A stretch of 64,000 nt of DNA. Origin: CAVSUB01 sp963816725. GTDB taxonomy: Bacteria > Acidobacteriota > Vicinamibacteria > Vicinamibacterales > 2-12-FULL-66-21. Position 1 is the first letter of the stretch. Each line of letters opens with the position of its first letter. The stretch covers positions 248,001 through 312,000 of the forward strand of contig CAWFMC010000008.1 of NCBI GenBank assembly GCA_963816725.1, in the 5' to 3' direction. Positions 34,472 to 43,524 of the stretch are shown piece by piece. A program made the position numbers and the translations under genes. Under the pieces are notes generated by a model. It made no database searches. It was given only the letters and a program-made list of their open reading frames with translations, and was not told the origin of the DNA.

Positions 34472-37171
34472 GCGTGATTGATCTTCTGACCCGGCAGCCC
34501 ATCGCCCAGGCTATCGGGTGGGCCCTGCTCCAGTTCCTGTGGCAGGGCGCGGTGCTGGGCGTCATCGCGGCAGTCGCGCTTTCGGCGCTGCGCCGCAGCG
34601 CGCCGGACATCCGCTACGTCGTCGCCAGCATCGCTCTGGCCGTAATGGCCACGCTGCCGATCGTGACCGCGCTCCAGGCCGGGCGAAACATCGCCGCGCC
34701 GGAGGAGCGCTCGATTGTCCCTCCTGCGACGGCGCGCGCCACGGCGAGTCCCGATCCTGACCGCGAGCTCACCGCGGCGCCCGACAGCGCAGACTCCGCA
34801 AACGCACCCGGCGTCGACGCGGCACGTCCGCTGAACGGCCGCACGGGCGCAACATGGCTCGCGCTTTTCGCCGCCGCGTGGCTCTGTGGCGTGCTGATTC
34901 TGTCACTGCGCCTCGCGACCGGATGGATGTGGATACAGCGCCTGAAGTCGCATCGTACGACGGCGGTGTCGGCGCGCTGGCAGCACACGGCGCAAACGCT
35001 GGCGCGCCAGCTGCACATCCGCCGGCCGGTCCGACTTCTCGAGTCCGCGTCGATCGCCGTGCCGACGGTGATTGGCTGGCTGCGCCCGGTGGTGCTGATG
35101 CCGGCCAGTGCGCTGGCGGGGTTGGCGCCCGAGCAGCTGCAGGCCATTTTGGCGCACGAGCTCGCGCACATCCGCCGCCACGACTATCTCGTGAACCTGC
35201 TGCAGACGCTCGTGGAGACGCTGCTGTTTTACCATCCGGCCGTATGGTGGCTGTCGCGCCGCATCCGTGCCGAGCGTGAGCACTGCTGCGACGATCTGGC
35301 CGTCAGCCTGTGCGGCGATCCGTACACCTACGCGCGGGCGCTGGCGGACCTCGAAGGCCTGCGCGCCCCGTCTGTTCCTCTCGTGCTGGCCGCGACCGGC
35401 GGGTCGTTGCTCGGACGCGTGCGGCGGCTGGTCATCGGGCCGTCGCACGCAGGACGTGGGCCAGGCTGGCTGGCCGGAACCGTCGCCGTGCTGGTGATAG
35501 CCGGCGTCGGCCTCGGTGCCATAGGCAACGAGTGGCGTCAGTCGGAGCGTCGCTCGCCAACGGCCGCGTCCCGCGGCACGCGCGACACCTCCGCCATGCA
35601 GGGACTTCCAACCAGTTCGCTGCGCGAGGCGCGCGAAGCGGCCTATGCGGCGCGCATCGCCGTGCACGAGATCGCCGTCAACCTTCAACGGACCGCGCGG
35701 TCCACGCGGTTGGCGCTGCAGCAGGCCACGCGCTCGGTCGCCATTGCCGTCAGGGCCGCCGTGCGCCCTAATGCCATTCCGCATTCGCTCCCGTACCGAC
35801 CCTCGACGTCCCCGAACCCGCCGGTACACCCGGATTCGTCGGCTCCGTCCATGCCCGCTGCGGCCGACCACCCGGCGCAGAGCACACGCAAGGACGCTAC
35901 CGTCACCAGCCAGACGTCGTCCGGCGGCTCGAGGCAGCACGGGACGATCGGCTGGTCGCACAATGGCGAGAAGCTCGAGGTCAGCTTCGACGGGGAGTTC
36001 GAGTTCACAGACGATGATCTCGATATCAAGCGGATGTCGCCGAATGGCTCGCTCCGCATCACCGACGGCGGCTGGTTCACCCGTCACACCGTCGAGTTCA
36101 AGGCCGACGCGTCGGGCACGATCGAGCGCCACTACCGAGACGGCAGCGGCGAGCGGCCGTTCGAACCCGAGGGACGCCAATGGCTCGCGCGAGTGTTGCC
36201 GGGGTTCATCCGGCAAAGCGGCATCGGCGCTCCCGCCCGCGTCGCGCGCATCCTCAAGCAGGGCGGTCCGGCGGCGGTCCTCCGGGAGATCTCGCTCATC
36301 GACGGCGCCTATGCGAAAGCGCGCGTACTTCAACGAGTTGATGAAGGCGCCGGCCCTGGACGCCGCGACCCGGGTCGCAGTCCTGACTCAGGCCGGACGC
36401 GAGATCGACTCGGACTTCGAGCTTGCCACTTTCCTCATCGAGCAGCGCGATCGCTTGGTATCTGACGACGGCGCCCGCCGCGCGTACCTCGAAGCCGCCC
36501 GCCGCATCAAGTCCGATTTCGAGCTGCGTCGCGTCCTTTCGGCCGCGGTCGAGAAAGGCCCGCTGACGCCGGCGCTGCTGACGGACCTGCTCGAGGCCAG
36601 CACCTCAATCGACTCGGACTTCGAACAGGCGAGCCTGCTGGTCCAGGTCGCGAAGCAGACGACGCTCGACGGCTCCGCCCGCGGCGCGTTCTTCCGGGCG
36701 CTCGACACAGTTGCCAGCGACTTCGAACACCACCGCGTCCTCACTGCGCTGGCCGAGCGGACCGATCTCTCCGACGACCTCGTCCGGCAGATGCTGACAT
36801 CGTCGGCGACGTTGGGCTCGGACTTCGAACAGGGCACGTTCCTCGTGCAGATTGCCGGACGGCGCTCGATCGGCGCGGTGCGCGAGCCATTCTTCCAGGC
36901 GGTGTCGCACGTCGGCTCGGCATTCGAACGCGGCCGCGTGCTGCAGGCCGTGCTCAAGCAGCCGGACGTGCCGCAGGACGTCCTGGTGAGCGTGCTGCTC
37001 GCGATCGAAAGCATGGGCGCCTTTGAGGCGTCCCAGGTGCTGCAAGCTGCGGCGCCTCAGCGCGAATTGACCGGCCACGCGCGCGACCTGTATGTGAGTG
37101 CCGCGAGCCGTCTTGGCGCCTTCGAGCAGGGTCAGGCGCTTGCGGCTCTGGCCAGGACCGATCGCCGCTGA
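34468..37171 (+). CDS. M56 (BlaR1-type) metallopeptidase with SDFE helical-repeat tail (frameshifted)
   Basis: About 900 residues when joined. Membrane helices flank the zinc core: HELAH at residues 230-234 and FYHPAVWWLSRRIRAEREHC with the third ligand. After a hydrophobic segment (WLAGTVAVLVIAGVGLGAI) come a linker and an extracytoplasmic part. The C-terminus is a run of about eight units of roughly 30-50 residues, each with a [IV]xSDFExxxxL motif (IDSDFELATFL, IKSDFELRRVL, IDSDFEQASLL, VASDFEHHRVL, LGSDFEQGTFL, VGSAFERGRVL, MGAFEASQVL). The frame breaks in AAA at 36316-36318; one A fewer gives AYAKRAYFNELM. It should cleave the upstream BlaI; the repeats may be the sensor. Confidence 0.85.
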
Positions 37172-37194
37172 CGCGGCACTTCCTCGAGTTACAA

Positions 37195-37222
37195 AGTGGC
37201 GCGCCCGCCTGGGTGCGCCACT
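37195..37222 (+). terminator. Hairpin after the second M56 gene
   Basis: AGTGGCGCGCC (37195-37205) pairs with GGTGCGCCACT (37212-37222) through 11 base pairs including one G-U, with a 6-nt loop. It lies 23 bp after the M56 stop and before the kinase gene. There is no T-tract. Confidence 0.6.
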
Positions 37223-37282
37223 CCCGCCCACACATCCGGACTCGGCCTTTCGCGATAGAATGCGAAACTGGCTCATCCACTT

Positions 37283-38815
37283 ATGCAGGGTCAGCATCTC
37301 CAGGCGCTGCTCGTCGAAGACGACGATGCATACGCAACGATGCTGCAGGCGGAGTTGACGGCGGAGTCTTCGGCGCGCGTCTCGGTGGAGCGGGCGCGCA
37401 GCCTGGCCGACGCCACCAGCCGTCTCGCGGCGCGGCCATTCGACGCCGTCCTGCTCGATCTTGGTCTTCCCGACAGTTCCGGCCTCGACACCTATGCGCG
37501 ACTTGCCAGCGCCGCCGGCGACACCCCGATCGTCGTCCTCACGGCGAGCGACGACGACGGGCTGGCGCTCGGGGCGGTGCACGCCGGCGCGCAGGACTAT
37601 CTGGTCAAGAGCGCGGCGGACGCTTCCCACGTCGCGCGGGCGCTACGTTATGCGTGCGAGCGGGCAGCGCTGCGCCGCACCCTGATCGAACGGGAGGCGC
37701 GGTTTCGCGCGCTGGTTGATCAAAGCCAAGAGGCGATCACGCTGCTGGACGAGCAGCGGGTCGCTATCTATCACAGCCGCGCGGTCGAGACCGTGACCGG
37801 CTACCTGCCGCAGGAGCTCGAAGGCCAGCGCGTCGATCGCCTGATCCATGAAGAAGACCGCGAGTCCTGGCTGCAGACGTTCGCAAGCTGTGTCGATCAT
37901 CCGGGAACCCCGCACCCGCTGGCCTACCGCTTCCAGCATCGCGACGGATCCTGGCGGTTCGGGGAAGCGGTGATCGCGAGCCACCTGACCAACGCGGCGG
38001 TGCGCGCCGTCGTGCTGAACCATCGCGACGTGACCCAGCAGAAGGAAGCCGAGGAAGCCTTGCGCGCCAGCGAGGAGCGCCTGCGCGAGGTCTACAAGAT
38101 GGAGGCGGTCGGCCGCCTGGCTGGCGGCATCGCCCACGACTTCAACAACGTGCTCACCGCGATCTTCGGCTACACCGATCTGCTGCTCGAGCAGTTGCCG
38201 GACGACGTGTCGCGCGGGGACGTCCTCGAGATCCGGCGATCCGCCGAGCGCGCAGCCTCGCTCACGCGGCAGCTGCTCGCGTTCGGCAGGAAGCAAGTGC
38301 TGCAACCGCGTGTCGTCGACGTGCGTGAGGTCATCGCCGCGGTCGAGCCGTTGCTGCGGCGGGTGGTCGGACGTCACGTCGACATCGCCGTGCGCTGTGA
38401 CGCGCCGATCGCGAAGATCCGCGCGGACCCAGGGCAGATCGAGCAGGTCCTGATGAACCTGTGCGCCAACGCGCGGGATGCCATGTCGCAGGGCGGGCAG
38501 GTCGAGATCCGGGTGCAGGATCGGCTCGTCACCGCCGAAGAAGCGTTGCGACGGTCAGGGCTCGAGCCGGGTGCCTACGTGCTGGTCACGGTGACGGACT
38601 CGGGTCCGGGCATCCCCGACGACATCCGGCCGCATATCTTCGAGCCCTTCTTCACGACCAAAGAGCAGGGCAAAGGAACAGGGCTGGGGCTGGCGACCGT
38701 CTACGGGATCGTCAAGCAGAGCGGCGGCGGGGTGTACCTGGATGCGGACGGCAGCGCAACCTTCGCGATCTATCTGCCGTCGCTGGCCGAGACGACGCCC
38801 GAAGTGGGGCGTTGA
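37283..38815 (+). CDS. Receiver-PAS-histidine kinase
   Basis: 510 residues. An N-terminal receiver domain has phospho-acceptor Asp in AVLLDLGLPDSSGLD and Lys in DYLVKSAAD. A PAS domain follows (FRALVDQSQEAITLLDEQRV). The kinase core has the H-box GGIAHDFNNVLTAIFGYTDL, N-box MNLCANARDAM, and G-boxes DSGPGIPDD and GKGTGLGLATVYG. No transmembrane segment is present, so it is a cytoplasmic kinase whose input is phosphorylation of its own receiver plus the PAS signal. It stands alone between two hairpins, with no cognate regulator adjacent. Confidence 0.93.
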   Translation: MQGQHLQALLVEDDDAYATMLQAELTAESSARVSVERARSLADATSRLAARPFDAVLLDLGLPDSSGLDTYARLASAAGDTPIVVLTASDDDGLALGAVHAGAQDYLVKSAADASHVARALRYACERAALRRTLIEREARFRALVDQSQEAITLLDEQRVAIYHSRAVETVTGYLPQELEGQRVDRLIHEEDRESWLQTFASCVDHPGTPHPLAYRFQHRDGSWRFGEAVIASHLTNAAVRAVVLNHRDVTQQKEAEEALRASEERLREVYKMEAVGRLAGGIAHDFNNVLTAIFGYTDLLLEQLPDDVSRGDVLEIRRSAERAASLTRQLLAFGRKQVLQPRVVDVREVIAAVEPLLRRVVGRHVDIAVRCDAPIAKIRADPGQIEQVLMNLCANARDAMSQGGQVEIRVQDRLVTAEEALRRSGLEPGAYVLVTVTDSGPGIPDDIRPHIFEPFFTTKEQGKGTGLGLATVYGIVKQSGGGVYLDADGSATFAIYLPSLAETTPEVGR

Positions 38816-38831
38816 TCGGCATCAACGCCCC
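38806..38831. terminator. Bidirectional hairpin between convergent genes
   Basis: GGGGCGTTGAT (38806-38816), loop CGGC, and ATCAACGCCCC (38821-38831) form a perfect 11-bp stem that includes the kinase stop codon. It ends 8 bp before the stop of the minus-strand gene, so it can serve both transcripts. Confidence 0.72.
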
Positions 38832-38839
38832 GACGGCGA

Positions 38840-39844
38840 CTACTTGCTCTGTTTGAAGTCAGACGGGATGGCCAGGTCAGTCGCGTTCACGGTGGTCGCG
38901 ATCTCGAGCGTTTCGCCGGTCACGGTGAAGATCGTCGCGCGCGACTTGCTTTCGTCCTTCTTCATCATCTTGCGCGCCAGCATCCCGCTCAGGCCGCTGG
39001 CGCTGCCGGCGGAGGACTCGGTGTCCTTGGCCGCCTGCTGCGCGCTCTTGACCGCGTCGAAGGTGGTGACCGTCTGGAGCGGCGTGCCTTTCAGGTTGAC
39101 CTTCTCGCGGTTCAACCGCTCCATGCCCTGCTTGACGAGCGGGTAGCTGGCAATCACCGCGGCCATCTGCTCGGGTGAGACGCCGGTCGTTTCCGGCGCG
39201 ACCGCCTTCCAGTAGCGCATCTCGAACTCGGCCAGCTCCTTCATCGCCGGGATTTCGGGCCCCAGCCACACGTCGGAGGTGACCACCAGGCCGCCGCTGT
39301 CCTCGAGCGTCTTGCCCTTTTCCCGGACGGTGATGGTCATGACCACTTCGCGTGCGTCGTAACCGGCGATCGACTTCTTCTGCCCGGTCTCCTTTACGTC
39401 GAAGTCGACCTCCATCTCGGGAGCCTTTTCTTTGCTCTCGGGTTCCTTGGTTTCGGGCTTCTTGCCGGCTTCTTCCTTCGCCGCCTTGTCCGCCTCGCGC
39501 TGGGCCTTCTCCTGCGCGTCCTTGATCTGCTGCCGCAGCTCCGCGAACGTCACGACGGTGTAGGTCTTCTTCTTGAAGTCGAGGTCGTAGACCTTCTCCT
39601 CCCCGAGATCCACGATCCGGCCGGTGGTGTCGGTCGTCGTCATCTTGCGATCGCCCTTGACGGCATTGCTGGAAGTAATGCCTTCCTTTGCCGCCTTGCC
39701 GCCGAACATCCCGATCATGCGGCCGAGCATGCCTTCGAACTTCACCTGCGTGTGTTCGCGGGTCTTGACCTCCGCGTGCAAGATGCTCGTGGCGAGCACG
39801 ACGAGCGACAGGGCGAGCGTCCCGGCCTTGAACTGACGGTTCAT
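38840..39844 (-). CDS. Exported protein of unknown function with Lys/Glu-rich linker
   Basis: 334 residues from ATG 39844, with a signal peptide (MNRQFKAGTLALSLVVLATS, cut near LHAEV). The N-terminal half has beta-type sequence (RIVDLGEEKVYDLDFKKKTY), a charged helix rich in Lys and Glu at about residues 115-160, then a second beta segment (IAGYDAREVVMTITVREKGK). It resembles periplasmic DUF4412-like proteins in outline (VYDLDFKKKTYTVVTF), but I cannot assign the family. It is followed by the kinase gene in convergent orientation. Function unknown. Confidence 0.7.
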   Translation of the reverse strand: MNRQFKAGTLALSLVVLATSILHAEVKTREHTQVKFEGMLGRMIGMFGGKAAKEGITSSNAVKGDRKMTTTDTTGRIVDLGEEKVYDLDFKKKTYTVVTFAELRQQIKDAQEKAQREADKAAKEEAGKKPETKEPESKEKAPEMEVDFDVKETGQKKSIAGYDAREVVMTITVREKGKTLEDSGGLVVTSDVWLGPEIPAMKELAEFEMRYWKAVAPETTGVSPEQMAAVIASYPLVKQGMERLNREKVNLKGTPLQTVTTFDAVKSAQQAAKDTESSAGSASGLSGMLARKMMKKDESKSRATIFTVTGETLEIATTVNATDLAIPSDFKQSK

Positions 39845-40021
39845 GTATCCTCCCAGATAGACCGAGCGTATTGTAACGCCGGCGCGACGCCGACCCGGCG
39901 GGCCGGCCCGCGGCCGATCAGGAATCGGCAAACGATCGCGAACCTTCAACGGTGCTCGGCAGCTGGCGCCTCTACAATCGCCCCGCGAAGATGGTGCCGC
40001 CCCGAGACCGGGTTAACGCCG

Positions 40022-40621
40022 ATGTCTGGTGAGCGTCCTCCCTTGCAGATGGAGGTTGCGTTGCGTCCCGTGCTGCCCGGCCCGAGGCCGGAGGCGGCGC
40101 GGTTCGATGCGGCTCACGCGTCGGAAGATGCCGGTCTGGTCGGCGCGGCCCGGCGCGGGGACCAGGGTGCCTTCGCGCGCCTGTACGATCGCTATGCCCG
40201 CGTCGTCCACGGCCTGCTCCTGACCCGGGTGCCGGATGGCGACGTCGACGATTTGGTACAGGACGTCTTCCTTGCCGCCTGGAACCGGCTCGACGGCCTG
40301 CGCGATCCCGCAGCGTTCGGCGGCTGGGTGGCGATGATTGCCCGCAACCGCGCGATCGACTTCCATCGGCGCGCTCCCGATCACGTCGAGCTGCCGGACG
40401 GTCTGGTAGCCCGCGACGAGACCCATGCACTCGCCGAGGCTCGCGGGATACTCGAGATCATCCGATCGCTGCCAGAGGCCTACCGCGAAACTCTGGTGCT
40501 GCGTCTGGTCGAGGGTTTGACCGGGCCTGAAATCGCCGCGCGCACCGGCTTGACCGCCGCCTCCGTGCGCGTGAACCTGCATCGAGGGATGAAACTGTTG
40601 CGGGAAAGACTGGATCGATGA
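40022..40621 (+). CDS. ECF RNA polymerase sigma factor (sigma-70, RpoE type)
   Basis: 199 residues from ATG 40022; an ATG at 40049 is possible. Region 2 (FARLYDRYARVVHGLLLTRV, DDLVQDVFLAAWNRLDGL) and region 4 (SLPEAYRETLVLRLVEGLTG, PEIAARTGLTAASVRVNLHR) are complete. This is the classic RpoE/CarQ-like type, unlike the ECF factor at 32818. The stop overlaps the following FecR gene as ATGA (40618-40621), so the FecR protein is the natural partner. It stands 177 bp from a divergent gene. Confidence 0.94.
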   Translation: MSGERPPLQMEVALRPVLPGPRPEAARFDAAHASEDAGLVGAARRGDQGAFARLYDRYARVVHGLLLTRVPDGDVDDLVQDVFLAAWNRLDGLRDPAAFGGWVAMIARNRAIDFHRRAPDHVELPDGLVARDETHALAEARGILEIIRSLPEAYRETLVLRLVEGLTGPEIAARTGLTAASVRVNLHRGMKLLRERLDR

Positions 40622-41637
40622 CCGACGAACGCACCGATTACTTGTGGGACGGGCGCGGCGAGGCTGACGCGACAGTGGCGGACCTCGAGGCGGTGCTGGG
40701 CGTGCTCCGTCACCGCGGCACCATGCCGGCGCTGCCACCGCGCGTGCCGGCCCGCCGAGGCCTGCGGATTGCGGTGTTCGGGCTGACTGCGGCCGCAGCC
40801 CTCCTCCTCGTGGCGGGCGCCGGCTGGTTCGCAATCGGGCAGCGGCAGCTCGGGTGGGCAGTGGAGCGGCTCGCCGGCGATCCCGTGATCGACGGCAAGG
40901 CGCTGACCGCGGCGGGCGAGCTCCGGCGCGGCACCTGGCTGGAGACCGGCTCAGGCGGAAAGGCGCGGGTGAGGGTCGGCGAGATAGGACTGGTCGACGT
41001 CGACCCCGACACCCGGCTGCAACTCGTCTCGCCGCGCGGCCGCGAGCACCGGATGTCGCTCGATCGGGGAACGATCCACGCCCTCATCTGGGCGCCGCCG
41101 AAGGCGTTCGTCGTGGATACGCCGTCCGCCGTCGCCACCGATCTGGGCTGCGCCTACACGCTGACGGTGGACGAGGCCGGTGCCGGCCTCGTGCGCGTAA
41201 CGTCGGGATGGGTCGGGTTCGATTACGGCGGCCAGGAATCGTTCATCCCGCAGAATGCCGTCTGTCCGACCCGCCCGAAGGTCGGACCCGGGACGCCATA
41301 CTACGAGGACGCGCCCGCCGGGTATGCCGCTGCGCTCAGCCTCCTCGACTTCGGCGCGCCCCATGGTCCGGGTCGCGCCGCGGCGCTCGACACGGTGCTC
41401 TCGACCGCACGCCGCAAGGATGCGCTCACGCTCTGGCATCTCCTGACCCGTGGCACGATCGAGGAGCGCCGGCTGGTCTATGCGCGCATGGCGACGCTGG
41501 TCCCGCCGCCCGAAGGGGTGACACCGGAAGCCGTCCTGCGCCGCGATCGCCGGGCCACGGACCGCTGGTGGAACGCGCTCGGCCTCGACGACGCGTCGTG
41601 GTGGCGGATTTGGATGCGGGAGTGGGATGGGAAGTAG
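40618..41637 (+). CDS. FecR-domain membrane protein (putative anti-sigma partner)
   Basis: 339 residues. A cytoplasmic N-terminus of about 50 residues precedes one transmembrane helix (IAVFGLTAAAALLLVAGAGW). The periplasmic FecR domain follows (GELRRGTWLETGSGGKARVR, SLDRGTIHALIWAPPKAFVV, AVATDLGCAYTLTVDE). FecR proteins transmit an envelope signal to the ECF sigma factor encoded beside them. Here the N-terminus has no clear anti-sigma zinc motif, so the mode of control is uncertain. The gene starts within the sigma stop codon. Confidence 0.88.
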   Translation: MTDERTDYLWDGRGEADATVADLEAVLGVLRHRGTMPALPPRVPARRGLRIAVFGLTAAAALLLVAGAGWFAIGQRQLGWAVERLAGDPVIDGKALTAAGELRRGTWLETGSGGKARVRVGEIGLVDVDPDTRLQLVSPRGREHRMSLDRGTIHALIWAPPKAFVVDTPSAVATDLGCAYTLTVDEAGAGLVRVTSGWVGFDYGGQESFIPQNAVCPTRPKVGPGTPYYEDAPAGYAAALSLLDFGAPHGPGRAAALDTVLSTARRKDALTLWHLLTRGTIEERRLVYARMATLVPPPEGVTPEAVLRRDRRATDRWWNALGLDDASWWRIWMREWDGK

Positions 41638-41642
41638 GACTC

Positions 41643-41716
41643 ATGGCAGAATGGCAAATGGCAGATGGCAGATGGCAGATGGCAGATGGCAGATGGCAGA
41701 TGGCAGATGGCAGATC
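41643..41716. repeat. Heptameric tandem repeat, unit GGCAGAT (about nine copies)
   Basis: After GGCAGAA and GGCAAAT variants, eight to nine perfect GGCAGAT units follow in register up to 41715. The array begins 6 bp after the FecR stop. It is the longest perfect heptamer array in the window and has the same unit as 4340-4402. Confidence 0.92.
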
Positions 41717-41762
41717 GCGAATGGCTGAGAGCTGACGGCTGTTCGCTGACTGCCAGGACTGA

Positions 41763-42234
41763 ATGAAGAACCTGCTCCGCCTCGTCGTTCTGGCCTGGGT
41801 CGGTGTGCTGGTGGCCATCCAGTTGATCCGGCCGGCGCGCACGAATCCGCCCACTGATCGATCACGGACGCTGACGGCGTCGATGACCGTGCCGCCGCCG
41901 GCGCTGGCGGTCCTCGAGCGCTCCTGCCGGGATTGCCACTCGAACGACACGCGCTGGCCGTGGTACAGCAACGTTGCGCCGATGTCGTGGATGGTGATTG
42001 ACCATGTCAACAGCGGCCGTCGTCATTTCAACTACTCGGACTGGGCGAGTCATGCGCCCGACAAGTCGCGCAAGATCCTGCAGGACATCTGCGATGAGAC
42101 CCGCGCCGGCTCGATGCCGATCGGGTCGTACACGCTTCCTGCATCGGGACGCGCGCCTCACCGCGGCCGATGTGAACACGCTGTGCGCGTGGACATCGGA
42201 GGCGCTCGCGCCGGTCGCGAGCCACGTCCGGTAG
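41763..42234 (+). CDS. Haem-binding domain protein (frameshifted)
   Basis: About 156 residues when joined. An N-terminal membrane anchor (MKNLLRLVVLAWVGVLVAIQ) leads into a Haem_bd-type domain with the c-type haem motif CRDCH in LERSCRDCHSNDTRWPWYSN, then APMSWMVIDHVNSGRRHFN and a conserved C-terminus LTAADVNTLCAWTSEAL. It is probably a periplasm-facing cytochrome-like protein. The frame breaks in the CC run at 42138-42139; one C fewer joins GSYTLLHRDARLTAAD. It follows the FecR gene after a repeat array, so joint transcription is uncertain. Confidence 0.85.
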
Positions 42235-42248
42235 CGCTCGCCGAGGTC

Positions 42249-42313
42249 GCCCGACCTGAAGGTCGGGCCTACGTCGAACCTCGTCGTCCCCACCCTTGCC
42301 GTAGGCCCGACCT
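42249..42313. repeat. REP/BIME-like inverted repeat
   Basis: GCCCGACCT (42249-42257) and AGGTCGGGC (42260-42268) form a 9-bp stem with a 2-nt loop. AGGTCGGGCCTAC (42260-42272) recurs as its exact complement GTAGGCCCGACCT at 42301-42313. The two opposed arms separated by about 28 bp look like a REP-type extragenic palindrome. Confidence 0.65.
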
Positions 42314-42337
42314 AAGGGCGGGCGTGGGCCATGTGAG

Positions 42338-42358
42338 CGCCGAACGCCGAGCGCCGAC
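42338..42358. repeat. Short heptameric repeat, unit CGCCGAA/G
   Basis: CGCCGAA, CGCCGAG and CGCCGAC follow in register 17 bp before the RidA start. The same unit forms the array at 45024-45054. Confidence 0.65.
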
Positions 42359-42375
42359 CGGTGTACGCTGTCCCC

Positions 42376-43509
42376 ATGGACACTCCGGCTCGCGCGACGC
42401 TCAACGTAGGGACCCCGCCTTCCGCTCCGTATAGTCACGTCGTGTCGGCTCGCGGGCTGATCTATCTGTCCGGCGTGCTCGCCGATGGTCCAGGGCGGCA
42501 GATCCTGCACAAAGGGAACGTGGCGGGACAGACCCGGGTCGTGATCGAGCGCCTGCGCGAGCGGCTCGAGGCGGCGGGGTCATCGCTGGCGCAGGTCGTC
42601 TCGGTGATGGTGTACCTGAAGTCCGCCGCGGACTTCGCCACGATGAACGAGGCGTTCCGCGCCTACTGGCCGTCCGACCCGCCGACCCGCACGACTGTGA
42701 TCGCCAACCTCGTTCTCCCCGACGCGCTCGTGGAGATGACGATGGTGGCGGTGCCGAACGGCGGCGAGCGCCAGGTGATCCACCCGTCCGGATGGCAGCG
42801 ATCGCCGAGCCCGTACAGCTACGCGATTCAGGCTGCGGACGTCGTGTTTCTGTCCGGGTTGATTGCCCGCAACGGCAAGGACAACAGCGTCGTGGCCGGC
42901 GATATCACGACCCAGACACGGGCCGTGCTGGACAACGCCGCCGAGATCCTGGCCGCGGCGGGGCGCTCGTTGTCAGATGTCGTGAGCGCGCGAGTCTACC
43001 TGCCCGACGCGTCGACGTTCGAGCCGATGAACACCGAGTACCGGCGCTCGTTCAGCTCGGCGCCTCCCGTGCGGGCAACGGTCCGGGCCGGTCTGGCCTC
43101 CGCGCCGTACCTCGTCGAGATGACGTTCATTGCGTCGGCCGGGCCGCGCACGATCGTCGACCCAGGCGGAGCGCCAAACCCGAACCTCAGCACCGCAATC
43201 GTCAGCGGTGGGCGCGTGTATCTTTCCGGCATGCTCGGCAACCGGACGGACACGGCGGGTGAGGTCGGCAAACAGACAACGGAGACGCTGGCGCGGATCG
43301 ATCGGGCGTTGCAGACCGCCGGCTGCACCCGCTCCGACATCGTCGACAGCCTGGTCTATTTGACTGACGTCGCCGCTTTCCCGGAGATGAACGACGCCTA
43401 TCGCGCGTACTTCGGAGCTTCGGCGCTGCCCGCACGCGCCACCGTCGAATCCGGCCTGTTCGCGTCTGACGGCCTGGTCGAGATCATGATGACGGCGGTC
43501 CAGCCGTGA
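42376..43509 (+). CDS. Triple-domain RidA (YjgF/UK114) protein
   Basis: 377 residues made of three complete RidA domains in one chain: about 10-127, 135-255 and 262-376. Each has the internal YLSG or FLSG motif (residues 30-33, 158-161, 282-285), a Q-T-R/E helix start (GQTRVVIERL, TQTRAVLDNA, KQTTETLARI), and an Arg before the last strand at the position of the catalytic Arg of RidA (Arg105, Arg233, Arg354). The final strand then ends in VEM or VEI. RidA deaminates reactive enamine/imine intermediates and is normally a homotrimer of about 130-residue subunits. Start ATG 42376 chosen over 42361 because it begins the domain sequence. Confidence 0.92.
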   Translation: MDTPARATLNVGTPPSAPYSHVVSARGLIYLSGVLADGPGRQILHKGNVAGQTRVVIERLRERLEAAGSSLAQVVSVMVYLKSAADFATMNEAFRAYWPSDPPTRTTVIANLVLPDALVEMTMVAVPNGGERQVIHPSGWQRSPSPYSYAIQAADVVFLSGLIARNGKDNSVVAGDITTQTRAVLDNAAEILAAAGRSLSDVVSARVYLPDASTFEPMNTEYRRSFSSAPPVRATVRAGLASAPYLVEMTFIASAGPRTIVDPGGAPNPNLSTAIVSGGRVYLSGMLGNRTDTAGEVGKQTTETLARIDRALQTAGCTRSDIVDSLVYLTDVAAFPEMNDAYRAYFGASALPARATVESGLFASDGLVEIMMTAVQP

Positions 43510-43524
43510 AGACTGCCGCGCGCC

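Noticed and set aside
38840..39844. Lipoprotein carrier LolA assignment for the exported protein
   Set aside because: The length and the Lys/Glu-rich insert do not fit, and I see no LolA signature; left as unknown.
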